Positions 34,517-42,514 of a DNA stretch of 47,854 nt are shown here, in pieces. Origin of the DNA: JAJDIA01 sp031555505 (GTDB taxonomy: Bacteria; Bacteroidota; Bacteroidia; Bacteroidales; Tannerellaceae). The DNA lies in assembly GCA_031555505.1 (NCBI GenBank), contig JAVBUH010000043.1:1-47854 (forward strand), given 5' to 3'. A program made the translations under genes and the position numbers. Within the stretch, counting starts at the first letter, position 1. Each line of letters opens with the position of its first letter. Below the pieces are notes generated by a model. It was not told where the DNA came from. It ran no database searches and saw only the letters and a program-made list of their open reading frames with translations.

Positions 34517-35668
34517 TTATTCTCCCATATACCTTCTGATCCTTCTTCGATCGTTTTCTTGTGCTGCCAATGCGTAATACAGGAAAAAAGGTGTACAACA
34601 TATAAAATACGAAATATCGGCCGTGCTGCCATAATAGGCAGCTGTAAACCCATCTATTGCCACATGATATCCCACATAAAACAACGCAGTAAGAAACAGA
34701 CTGATACCACTGTAAAAGAGAATATCATTTTTCGACTGGCATACAAAGGATAATACAAACGACAGCACTATACATAACAACGTGAAATGAAATGGCATCA
34801 GGTAACTTCCCTGGATGATGAATGGGTTCATCTGCATGAATGCATCCCAATGCCCCCATACAAACGGGATAAATGTCAGGCAAAAGACCAATAACGCAAT
34901 CATACCCGTCCATACTAACTGTTTGAATGTGGCTTCTTTTCGTATCAGCAAATACATAAACAATAGAATGTAAGCCAGGACGAATAGGTTGCGCGTAGAT
35001 AACAACAGTCCAATCAGTATGCCATTGAAAACAATCGTTCCGGCTTTAGAGAAATCTGTATTCAATATATACAGCATACTGAACAGTATACATACTGAAT
35101 TGGTAAATAGATTACTTCGGCATGCCACTTCCCAAACATAAAATAAAGAGGATACAAGTAGAAATAAACCCATGTTCATGTATTTCCTTTCCACCCTGAA
35201 ACACAAGCAAATAACAAAAAATAAAAGTAATCCTGACAACGAAAAATAACCCGGTTCTCCCAACAGATAAAAAGGATAAGCCAACATAAAATAGAAAGGC
35301 ATCGGACCCGGATAATTCCCATCGAACGACTTTGCCATATAGGCATACGAGCCCTTGGAACAGGTATCCCAGAATGAAGATATGACACTCCACCGGTCTA
35401 CATGTAACGTATGAATATCTATCCGGGAAAAAAGGTAGACGGAAAAAGCAACGAACATCAACAGCAATACAACCCCATAATCAAATCGTATTCGAAAAAA
35501 GAGCTTTTTCTTCCACACCATCAACAGATAAAATAGGAATAGTACAATAGATACAGGTATGGAGTATGCGATATACCTGTCCATATATTTAATCGAAAAA
35601 ACCAAATTTATAAATAAAAAAAGAAACAATGATATGTTCTTTTTTACAACTATACCACGCTCTTCCAT
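34517..35668 (-). CDS. Polytopic membrane protein, probable GT-C type glycosyltransferase
   Basis: A 383-residue protein from the ATG encoding MEERGIVVKK (35668); the longer frame to 35755 overlaps the GT2 gene. About ten hydrophobic segments are evident, with an extracytoplasmic loop after the second or third (YLFSRIDIHTLHVDRW). The layout resembles GT-C polyprenyl-phosphate sugar transferases. Direct adjacency (1 bp) to a DPM1-like GT2 gene supports a role in lipid-linked sugar transfer. No conserved catalytic motif was recognised with certainty. AT-rich relative to the core genes. Confidence 0.65.
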   Translation of the reverse strand: MEERGIVVKKNISLFLFLFINLVFSIKYMDRYIAYSIPVSIVLFLFYLLMVWKKKLFFRIRFDYGVVLLLMFVAFSVYLFSRIDIHTLHVDRWSVISSFWDTCSKGSYAYMAKSFDGNYPGPMPFYFMLAYPFYLLGEPGYFSLSGLLLFFVICLCFRVERKYMNMGLFLLVSSLFYVWEVACRSNLFTNSVCILFSMLYILNTDFSKAGTIVFNGILIGLLLSTRNLFVLAYILLFMYLLIRKEATFKQLVWTGMIALLVFCLTFIPFVWGHWDAFMQMNPFIIQGSYLMPFHFTLLCIVLSFVLSFVCQSKNDILFYSGISLFLTALFYVGYHVAIDGFTAAYYGSTADISYFICCTPFFLYYALAAQENDRRRIRRYMGE

Positions 35669-35669
35669 A

Positions 35670-36434
35670 TTATTTAAATAATATCGATTGATAAATACCT
35701 GTTCGATGTAAAAAATAGAGGAATGAGGTCTTGACAACCCCCAGTCCATAGACAACGCTTCGCCTGAAGTTGATGGAAGAGGCCTCCGGAAAGTATCGCG
35801 TCGGGCAGGTTATCTCTGCTATTTCATACCCTTTACTGAAAATCTGAGCAATCATTTCGTTGTCGAACACAAAATCATCCGAATTGTTTTCGAGGTTTAA
35901 TGCCTGTAACACCTCAATCGAGAAAGCCCTGTACCCGGTATGGTATTCAGATAATTTCTGGTTCATCAATATATTCTGTACCAACGTAAGTATTCTGTTT
36001 GACAGGTACTTATACATAGGCATTCCTCCTTTCAAAGCACCTTTTCCTAAGATACGGGAAGCGATCACCACCTGATACACATCATTGGCTATCAAATGAG
36101 CCATGGAAGGGATCAACTTAGGGGTATACTGGTAGTCAGGATGCAACATGATGACAATATCAGCGCCTACCTCCATTGCCTTTTTATAGCACGATTTCTG
36201 GTTTCCTCCATATCCTTTGTTCGTGCTATGCTCCAATAGGTGTCGGATGGAAAGGCTTTTTGCAACTGAAACAGTATCGTCTGAACTCTTATCATCCACC
36301 AGGATCATATCGTCCACAATGTCTAAAGGTATCTCATTATACGTATCTATCAGTGTCTTGGAAGCATTGTAAGCAGGCAAGACAACTACTATTTTTTTTC
36401 CCTTTATCATCTCAAAAGTAACTATGTCGAACAA
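35670..36434 (-). CDS. GT2 family glycosyltransferase, dolichol-phosphate-mannose-synthase-like
   Basis: A 254-residue family 2 glycosyltransferase. The GT-A fold shows VVLPAYNASKTL near the N-terminus (about 17-28), a DDKSSDDT nucleotide-binding stretch (about 47-54), and HPDYQYTPKL in place of the usual DxD/DADLQ. Such enzymes transfer a sugar from a nucleotide donor to polyprenyl phosphate. ATG at 36434 is used; MIKGKK at 36410 is also a good start. It is the first gene of a two-gene unit with the GT-C-like protein. Confidence 0.85.
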   Translation of the reverse strand: MFDIVTFEMIKGKKIVVVLPAYNASKTLIDTYNEIPLDIVDDMILVDDKSSDDTVSVAKSLSIRHLLEHSTNKGYGGNQKSCYKKAMEVGADIVIMLHPDYQYTPKLIPSMAHLIANDVYQVVIASRILGKGALKGGMPMYKYLSNRILTLVQNILMNQKLSEYHTGYRAFSIEVLQALNLENNSDDFVFDNEMIAQIFSKGYEIAEITCPTRYFPEASSINFRRSVVYGLGVVKTSFLYFLHRTGIYQSILFK

Positions 36435-36515
36435 TCAGCTATAGTCATATCCTTGCAAATATAACGATAAAAAGTAGCTAACCGGTATAGATCGGTTTAA
36501 TTTTAGTAGATAAAC
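36435..36515. other. Spacer containing the GT2 gene promoter
   Basis: A TATATTTG -7 box on the minus strand (36456-36463) lies 22 bp before the GT2 start at 36434. The upstream DNA is AT-rich and is followed by the terminator of the candidate small RNA. Nothing else is seen here. Confidence 0.5.
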
Positions 36516-36548
36516 GAAAAGAGGCCATCCTATACTAAGGACAGCCTC
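36516..36548 (-). terminator. Rho-independent terminator (candidate small RNA / nadA)
   Basis: GAGGCTGTCC and GGATGGCCTC (minus strand; 36539-36548 and 36521-36530) form a stem with two non-Watson-Crick positions (G-U or mismatch), an 8-nt loop, then TTTT. It lies 240 bp downstream of the nadA stop, far for a nadA terminator alone. Confidence 0.65.
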
Positions 36549-36650
36549 CGTCACATACCAGAAACTGTGAGTGATTAGCCAAGTTCCATCTGGTAGATCT
36601 TACCCGGATCCGTTAGCCTGCCGGAAATAAGATCCTGACTATTTTTTCAA
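36516..36650 (-). ncRNA. Candidate structured small RNA between nadA and the glycosyltransferase genes
   Basis: On the minus strand a -7 box TATTTTTG (36656-36663) is followed by about 130 nt without an open frame. Three adjacent stem-loops are seen: GATCTTA/TAAGATC (36628-36634 with 36596-36602), enclosing CCGG/CCGG; TACCAG/CTGGTA (36590-36595 with 36556-36561); and a terminator with 10-bp imperfect stem (36539-36548 with 36521-36530) followed by TTTT. Promoter plus tandem hairpins plus terminator indicate an independent RNA gene. No known family was recognised; a 6S-like RNA, riboswitch or nadA 3' RNA are alternatives. Confidence 0.55.
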
Positions 36651-36655
36651 CATTG

Positions 36656-36684
36656 CAAAAATATTTCATCTCATTTCAAATATA
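36656..36684 (-). promoter_or_regulatory. Two -7 boxes upstream of the candidate small RNA
   Basis: TATTTTTG (36656-36663) and TATATTTG (36677-36684) on the minus strand both match TAnnTTTG. No -33 element at the standard 19-21 bp spacing was found for either. The first would start transcription near 36649. Confidence 0.5.
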
Positions 36685-36789
36685 GAACTTAAAACGCACA
36701 TAATATGTTTATAAATTGCATTCATTTTAATTATAATAAATAATTATTTATAATATATCGTTTTATTATAATGTTAATTTTAGATGATT

Positions 36790-37731
36790 CTATAGACCTA
36801 ATTGCTCAGATAATTCCAACATCCGGAGGATGGGGCGGATCGCTTTCTGTTGTATAGCCGGTTCAACGGTTATCTCCGGCGTTTCGTCTTTCAGGCAACG
36901 ATAGAGTTTATCCATCGTATTCAGGCGCATAAAGTTACATTCGTTGCAAGCGCAGGTACTGTCGTTGGGCGGCGCAGGAATAAATGTTTTGCCCGGACTC
37001 TTTTTACGCATTTCATGGATCACACCACTTTCGGTAGCTACAATGAACTGTTTGGAAGGGGATTGGGTCGTATACCGGATCAAGGCGGCTGTTGATCCGA
37101 TAAAATCAGATACCTGGATGATAGGTTGCTTACATTCCGGATGGGTAATTATTTCGGCTTCCGGATAGGTAGCCTTTAAGGCAAGTATCTTTTCAAGGGA
37201 GAATTGCTCATGTACATGGCAAGCGCCATCCCACAACAACATGTGGCGCCCTGTCACGCTGTTGATATAGTTGCCCAGGTTCCGGTCTGGTCCGAAGATG
37301 ATCTTTGCATCCGCCGGCAGACTGTCTACAATCTGCTTAGCATTGGTAGATGTAACTACAATATCCGTCACTGCCTTTACGGCAGCCGTGGTATTGACGT
37401 ATGAAATGACGGTATGATCCGGATGGGCATTTACAAACGCTTCAAAATCGGGAGCCGGACAACTATCAGCCAGCGAGCAGCCCGCATTCAGGTCGGGCAC
37501 CAGCACTTTTTTATCCGGACACAGTATCTTTGCCGTCTCACCCATGAAATGTACGCCACAAAGCACTATAATATCTGCAGTGGTCTTTGCCGCCCATTGG
37601 GCCAGTGCCAGGCTGTCGCCTACAAAGTCGGCTATATCCTGCAGATCGCCTGTTTGGTAGTAATGGGCCAGGATTACGGCATTCTTTTCTTTCCGTAACG
37701 TATCAATGGCTTCTTTCAGTTGTGTACTCAT
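36790..37731 (-). CDS. nadA: Quinolinate synthase A
   Basis: NadA condenses iminoaspartate with dihydroxyacetone phosphate to quinolinate in NAD synthesis, using a 4Fe-4S cluster. The 313-residue product has the three pseudo-repeat domains. The three cluster cysteines are likely Cys85 in AGCSLADS, the Cys in HPECKQP, and one in CNECNFM. HYYQTGDLQDIADFVGDS lies at the N-terminus (23-40). nadB and nadC are not beside it. The gene stands alone between the candidate small RNA and the repeat-rich gap. Confidence 0.95.
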   Translation of the reverse strand: MSTQLKEAIDTLRKEKNAVILAHYYQTGDLQDIADFVGDSLALAQWAAKTTADIIVLCGVHFMGETAKILCPDKKVLVPDLNAGCSLADSCPAPDFEAFVNAHPDHTVISYVNTTAAVKAVTDIVVTSTNAKQIVDSLPADAKIIFGPDRNLGNYINSVTGRHMLLWDGACHVHEQFSLEKILALKATYPEAEIITHPECKQPIIQVSDFIGSTAALIRYTTQSPSKQFIVATESGVIHEMRKKSPGKTFIPAPPNDSTCACNECNFMRLNTMDKLYRCLKDETPEITVEPAIQQKAIRPILRMLELSEQLGL

Positions 37732-38290
37732 ATCCTTTATATCCTTTTCAGCGTGTAAATATACAATATTAATAGCTTATATGCGTCTCCACTTTCTCCC
37801 GAAGCTTCCACAACATCCTTCTTGAGTTATCAACGATCTATCTTTATTATCTTTTCTTCTTCTAAAATTCTAAAAAAGATATGATGATGATATTAGGCTG
37901 TTGAAACAGTTAAAACTTTTTTGTACTGATAGTTGCATAATTAGTTATTAAGTTTGGAAGGATGTGTTCTTAATATGATATTAACATGTATTATATAGTT
38001 GTTTGATCTGTTTTACAGATACTTAAAAATGCTTATCAACATTCGGTTGAAAACACCGAGTGTGGAAAAAAAGGTAAAAGTTGAAAACAGAAAAGCAGTG
38101 GATAAACCCTGTTGGTATTGTGTAATAAAAAAGTAAAAACTTTGCTTGGCTGATAGCTGCCTGCTGTTGCATAGCGAAATTAACCGGAATAGCAAGTCTT
38201 TTTTTTCAGTTTCTGTCTACTACTTATGAGCGGGTTTTCAACCGTCTTTTCACAATATATCCATACCTTTGCTACCTTAAAAAAAGATCC
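37732..38290. other. AT-rich gap with DnaA-box-like motifs and short repeats
   Basis: No gene is supported in 559 bp between divergent nadA and the TrmH-type gene. DnaA-box-like motifs: TTATCAACG (37827-37835), TTATCAACA (38033-38041), TTTTCCACA on the minus strand (38061-38069, fits TTWTNCACA) and TTATCCACT on the minus strand (38097-38105). A 10-mer GTTGAAAACA occurs at 38046-38055 and 38080-38089, and CGGTTGAAAAC at 38044-38054 recurs inverted at 38234-38244. This could be an origin or a regulatory region; gene orientation around it is mixed. A 60-residue minus-strand frame here is not convincing. Confidence 0.4.
38264..38271 (+). promoter_or_regulatory. -7 box for the TrmH-type gene
   Basis: TACCTTTG matches TAnnTTTG and lies 19 bp before the ATG. 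No clear -33 element. Confidence 0.55.
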
Positions 38291-38824
38291 ATGCGTAAAC
38301 TGAAAATTACGGAATTAAACCGCCTCTCTCCCGAAGCCTTTCTGGAAGCAGAAAAGATACCTTTGGTTGTGGTGCTTGACCAGGTACGGAGCCTGCATAA
38401 TGTAGGTGCTGTGTTCCGTACGTCGGATGCTTTCAACGTAGCAGCAGTGTATCTGTGTGGTATCACAGCCTGTCCGCCGAATGCCGAGATTCATAAAACA
38501 GCGTTAGGGGCCGAGGATACGGTTCGTTGGGTGTATTTTAAAGATACACTCGATGCCCTTGCCGGTCTCCGGGCAGAAGGGTATACGCTCTGTGCCATTG
38601 AACAGGTAGAGGGTAGTATGATGCTTGACGATATTCGATTGGATAAAAGCAAACGATATGCTGTTGTGTTGGGCAATGAAGTAAAAGGTGTTCAGCAGGA
38701 AGTGGTGAATGCCTGCGATTGTTGCATCGAGATCCCCCAATATGGCACCAAGCATTCATTGAATGTGTCTGTTACGGGTGGTATCGTTATTTGGGATTTT
38801 TTTAAACAACTATCAAACGATTAG
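38291..38824 (+). CDS. TrmH/SpoU family RNA 2'-O-methyltransferase
   Basis: A 177-residue SPOUT methyltransferase. The three motifs are intact: VRSLHNVGAVFRTSDAFNV (about 32-50), VVLGNEVKGV (about 124-133), and IPQYGTKHSLNVSVTGGIVIWDF (about 148-170), forming the knotted AdoMet site. The enzyme methylates a ribose in tRNA or rRNA; the position cannot be told from sequence. It is convergent with the DUF4294 gene, 11 bp away. Confidence 0.9.
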   Translation: MRKLKITELNRLSPEAFLEAEKIPLVVVLDQVRSLHNVGAVFRTSDAFNVAAVYLCGITACPPNAEIHKTALGAEDTVRWVYFKDTLDALAGLRAEGYTLCAIEQVEGSMMLDDIRLDKSKRYAVVLGNEVKGVQQEVVNACDCCIEIPQYGTKHSLNVSVTGGIVIWDFFKQLSND

Positions 38825-38835
38825 TTGATTTGCTT

Positions 38836-39441
38836 TCAGATAAGTCCGTTTTCCACCATCACCACCACGCGCTCTGTCTGGGCGTCTTTCCCTCTTGGAT
38901 CGTATTCGGCTTTCAGGCTGGCGCCGAACATTCCGGCAAACAGGTTCCAGAATCCGGCGCGGAAACTGCCCAGGTAAGCTCTTAACAGATTGTAACTCGA
39001 CTGGTTACATTCGCGGTCGATCAGTTTGATCAGTAGTTTTCCCTGTGAGAAGGTAAGCTTTTTCAATTCAGGCTTGTATTGCTTGAATAGTTCGTCTTCC
39101 ATCCGTTCGAGGTGTTTTTGCCGTTCTTTCTCTGTGGGGAGGGTTTCCATGTATTCGTAGGTTTCGATCAATACGCCATATACCATCTTGGCGTATGGAA
39201 GGGTACGTTTCACGTCGCGCACTAATTTGTTGTACTTTTCCTGTTCCCGTTTGTTTTTGAACTTTTGCTCGGGAAATACAATCAGCGGCCGGAGGCTTAC
39301 AACGGCTATGGTATCGGTTCCTTCCAGCGTGGCTCGTTGATAACCTTCGGGCAGGATATTCGTGCGGATGGTTTGCGCCTTAGTAGCGGCGCAACACAAC
39401 AGGAATATCAGCAGGATACTATATGGTTTCAGTTTACTCAC
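38836..39441 (-). CDS. DUF4294 domain-containing secreted protein
   Basis: A 201-residue exported protein with signal peptide SKLKPYSILLIFLLCCAATKAQ. The rest is a helical, charged region characteristic of DUF4294, a Bacteroidetes family without known function. The start is a GTG at 39441; no ATG fits, and the signal peptide demands this start. The -7 box ends only 4 bp upstream, so the message is nearly leaderless. It is divergent from the envelope operon at 39541. Confidence 0.8.
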   Translation of the reverse strand: MSKLKPYSILLIFLLCCAATKAQTIRTNILPEGYQRATLEGTDTIAVVSLRPLIVFPEQKFKNKREQEKYNKLVRDVKRTLPYAKMVYGVLIETYEYMETLPTEKERQKHLERMEDELFKQYKPELKKLTFSQGKLLIKLIDRECNQSSYNLLRAYLGSFRAGFWNLFAGMFGASLKAEYDPRGKDAQTERVVVMVENGLI

Positions 39442-39445
39442 ACTG

Positions 39446-39453
39446 CAAAAGTA
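39446..39453 (-). promoter_or_regulatory. -7 box abutting the DUF4294 start
   Basis: TACTTTTG on the minus strand; its last base is 39446 and the GTG start is at 39441. Transcription should start at or within a few bases of the start codon. Confidence 0.6.
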
Positions 39454-39495
39454 AAGGATTTACGTATCCGATAGTTAGATTTTACACTATTTGAT

Positions 39496-39503
39496 TATTT
39501 TTG
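39496..39503 (+). promoter_or_regulatory. -7 box for the envelope operon
   Basis: TATTTTTG matches TAnnTTTG, 37 bp before the ATG at 39541. Back-to-back with the DUF4294 promoter. Confidence 0.6.
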
Positions 39504-39540
39504 CACAATCAACAGACAAATCTGTTGCCTATCCTTGATT

Positions 39541-40353
39541 ATGAAAAAGAGACTGTTAACCTTGTCTATTCTTTTCTTTTATGTGGTTGCGCACTGTTTT
39601 GCAGTCAGCAACAAACGTTTACCCGATATGCGCAGTCTGGCCATGGGAGGAAACGGAGTTTCGCAAACAGCGTTGATCAATCCGGCTGTATTGCCGCTTT
39701 CCGGCAAACGATCCCTCTGTCTTCAGTATCACAATCCATACGGACTGCATCAGTTAAGTACCATTTCAGGTTATTTCCATTATCCGAATAGACTATTATC
39801 CGCTGGGGTAGAGCTTGCTTCCTTTGGGTATGATGCCTATCGGGAAAGCCTTTTTCGCCTGGTAACAGGTAAACAACTTGGACAACAGTGGGCATTGGGG
39901 GTCAGCATCCAGTACACCACGCTGCAAACGGAACTTTACGACGAAAGGAAATCCCGCCTTTCTACCGACATCGGGCTTCTTTTTCTTCCTTCCGGTCGTT
40001 GGCGGTTGGGTATTTCCCTTTTACATACGCCGGCTGTTTCCCTGGGAGATAAGTCGGCCGATAGCCGCGAGCTCACTCCTTTTTCCGGTGAAGCAGGTTT
40101 TGCCTGGGAACTGACCGACGGAATGACGCTGTTGGGAAGCGCCGTCGCCACCCGTGAACGGGTAATGATACAAACCGGCATTGAATATGTCCTTTTTGAT
40201 GCTTTCTTCCTGCGCGCCGGTTTGCAGACTGATCCGTTGTTGCCTGCTTTCGGCCTGGGATATACCTATTCTCTTTTTACCGTGGATATAGCTGCCGTTT
40301 CACATCCGGTATTGGGTATGCAAACCGGCATTGGATTAACCCTTTCTTTCTAA
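39541..40353 (+). CDS. Probable outer-membrane beta-barrel protein
   Basis: A 270-residue protein from ATG 39541 (an upstream in-frame TTG at 39535 is unlikely). Signal peptide about 1-22 (VVAHCFA), then GGNGVSQTALINPAVLPLSG, which resembles the PorV/PorQ-type (FadL-like) opening of Bacteroidetes barrel proteins. The rest shows alternating aromatic strands and ends GIGLTLSF, a typical barrel C-terminus with terminal Phe. The PorV/PorQ-like assignment is weak and function is unknown. The HhH-protein gene follows after 4 bp. Confidence 0.65.
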   Translation: MKKRLLTLSILFFYVVAHCFAVSNKRLPDMRSLAMGGNGVSQTALINPAVLPLSGKRSLCLQYHNPYGLHQLSTISGYFHYPNRLLSAGVELASFGYDAYRESLFRLVTGKQLGQQWALGVSIQYTTLQTELYDERKSRLSTDIGLLFLPSGRWRLGISLLHTPAVSLGDKSADSRELTPFSGEAGFAWELTDGMTLLGSAVATRERVMIQTGIEYVLFDAFFLRAGLQTDPLLPAFGLGYTYSLFTVDIAAVSHPVLGMQTGIGLTLSF

Positions 40354-40357
40354 CCAG

Positions 40358-42424
40358 ATGCATCCGATGAAACGAACCATTCTACTCCTGTGGATAAACC
40401 TGTGTATAACTTGTTATGTAGTTTATTCCCAGCATATATCTCCTGTTGATAAGTGGAAAGAATATATCGAAGAACTGGCCGAGGAAACCGAAGATACCGA
40501 ACGTCTTGAAACATTGTATACGGAACTCTCTTGGCTGGCGGAACATCCGTTCGATCTGAACCGGGCAACGGGGGACGACCTGCGTAAACTGCCTTTCCTT
40601 ACGGATATGCAGATTGAAAGTATTCTATCGTACCGCCAACGCTATGGCAGCATGGCTTCCCTGTATGAACTGAAAAACATGGAAACGTTCGATTTCCAAA
40701 CCATTGAACGACTGCTTCCCTTTGTTTATATCGCTGAAAATCCGGTTGAAAACCTTCCTTTTTCGGTTGAAAACCTGTTGAAACACGGAGATAATGAATT
40801 GCAAATCAGGTATGATCAATGTTTTCAACAGCGTAAAGGCTATCAACCCCAATCCGACAGTAGTTTGCAGGAGAATCCGAACCGTCGTTACCTGGGTGAA
40901 CCGTTCTACCACTATCTCCGTTATTCGTACGCGTTTGACGACCGTCTCCAGGCGGGTTTCGTAGGCGAAAAAGATGCCGGTGAACCGTTCTGGAACAAGC
41001 ATCATAAAGGCTACGATTACTACTCGGCTCATCTGTTCCTCAAAGGAATAAAGAAACTGAAAAGCCTGGCGGTGGGCGACTATAAAGCTTCTTTCGGACA
41101 AGGTCTTGTGGTAAGCCACGACTTCACCCCCGGCCGCGGCGCCACACCTACTGCTGCCGGTAGGCACACCTACGGTTTCCGCCGACATTATTCTACCAAT
41201 GAAACCGACTTTTTCCGCGGAGCTGCAGCCACCCTTGCCATTGGCCGGATGGAATACAGCCTTTTCTATTCCTGTCGGCGGATGGATGCGGCCGTAGTAC
41301 AGGATACGTTCCCATCGCTTAAGACTGACGGGTTGCACCGGTTGGTACGCGACCGGGAAAAGCTTCGTAACGTACCCTTACAGACTGTTGGCACCCATAT
41401 CCGCTATGTCACTCCTTCACTCGGCATTGGAATAACTGCCCTGCATACTTCGTTCGGCCGGAAGTATATGCAGCCTGATCCGAAGCCTTATAATCTGTTT
41501 TACTTCCGTGGCGACCGTAACCTTAACCTGAGCGTTGATTACCTTTGGAAGAACCGGCAGCTGAAACTGTATGGCGAGACCGCCCTTTCACGCAACGGCG
41601 CCCTGGCTACCCTCAATGCCCTGGAGGTGACACCTACCTCATACATTGGCTTTCTGCTTCTGCATCGGTATTACGACCGCCGCTATCAGGCTTTGTTCGG
41701 AAATGCCTTCTCCCAGCAATCCGCCGTACAGAATGAACAGGGTGTGTATATGGGATTTCAATTCGTACCCTTACCGTATTGGAAATTTGCCGCTTATGCC
41801 GACGTATTTCGTTTCCCTTGGTTGAAATACGGCGTAGATGCTCCTTCCACCGGAAAAGAATACATGGTGCAAACCGATTATACACATAATCGCCGGTTTT
41901 CCATATATGCCCGGTACCGTTACCGGCAAAAGGAAAAGAATAAACTATTGACTGATAGTAAAACCGTATCCATCCTTCCCTATACCCAGCACCGTTTCCG
42001 TATACAAGCCACGTATACGCCTGTGGATGGTTGGGTATGCCGCACCGCTGTGGATGAGGTATTCTACAGGGAAATAGACAGTGATAGCAATGGCTTTATG
42101 CTTTCCCAGCGTATTGGATGGCAACCGGATGCACTGCCTTTCCAGATAGACGGCTATGCCGCCTGGTTTCAGACCGACGATTACAGTAGCCGTATCTCTT
42201 CCCACGAAAAAAATATGCTTTATGCCTTTTCCATGCCGTCCTTCTATGGCAAAGGAGTGCGGCTGGCGCTTTCGGCCGGCTGGAAAATCAACCGTCACCT
42301 GTCGATCACAGCCAAAGCCACAGCTACCTGTTATGCCGACCGGGATGTGATCGGAACCGGACTGGAAGCAATTGACGGTTCCCATCGAACGGATATCTAC
42401 ACACTGTTACGGTGGAAGTTTTAG
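40358..42424 (+). CDS. Exported helix-hairpin-helix protein with barrel-like C-terminal part
   Basis: A 688-residue protein with an N-terminal signal peptide (ending near VVYSQ), a ComEA-type helix-hairpin-helix block (HPFDLNRATGDDLRKLPFL, then YELKNMETFDFQTIERL; about residues 60-125), and about 560 residues of alternating strands with many aromatic residues, ending LLRWKF, a typical barrel terminus. This resembles an outer-membrane protein fused to a DNA-binding-like domain. ATG at 40358 or 40367 is possible. It is the second gene of the envelope operon. Confidence 0.75.
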   Translation: MHPMKRTILLLWINLCITCYVVYSQHISPVDKWKEYIEELAEETEDTERLETLYTELSWLAEHPFDLNRATGDDLRKLPFLTDMQIESILSYRQRYGSMASLYELKNMETFDFQTIERLLPFVYIAENPVENLPFSVENLLKHGDNELQIRYDQCFQQRKGYQPQSDSSLQENPNRRYLGEPFYHYLRYSYAFDDRLQAGFVGEKDAGEPFWNKHHKGYDYYSAHLFLKGIKKLKSLAVGDYKASFGQGLVVSHDFTPGRGATPTAAGRHTYGFRRHYSTNETDFFRGAAATLAIGRMEYSLFYSCRRMDAAVVQDTFPSLKTDGLHRLVRDREKLRNVPLQTVGTHIRYVTPSLGIGITALHTSFGRKYMQPDPKPYNLFYFRGDRNLNLSVDYLWKNRQLKLYGETALSRNGALATLNALEVTPTSYIGFLLLHRYYDRRYQALFGNAFSQQSAVQNEQGVYMGFQFVPLPYWKFAAYADVFRFPWLKYGVDAPSTGKEYMVQTDYTHNRRFSIYARYRYRQKEKNKLLTDSKTVSILPYTQHRFRIQATYTPVDGWVCRTAVDEVFYREIDSDSNGFMLSQRIGWQPDALPFQIDGYAAWFQTDDYSSRISSHEKNMLYAFSMPSFYGKGVRLALSAGWKINRHLSITAKATATCYADRDVIGTGLEAIDGSHRTDIYTLLRWKF

Positions 42425-42431
42425 AAATGCG

Positions 42432-42439
42432 TACCTTTG
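42432..42439 (+). promoter_or_regulatory. -7 box before the radical SAM gene
   Basis: TACCTTTG matches TAnnTTTG, 75 bp before the ATG. The leader contains a repeated GTTATATA motif of unknown meaning. Confidence 0.5.
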
Positions 42440-42514
42440 TACCCGTTAACGGCTTTTTGCACCCGTGTATTGTTATATAGTGAAAAGCATCGTTATATAA
42501 AGTTTATGGTATAG

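Noticed and set aside
38013..38195. 60-residue minus-strand frame in the nadA-trmH gap
   Set aside because: Low-complexity Phe/Ser-rich product in AT-rich DNA, with no promoter or homology that I recognise.
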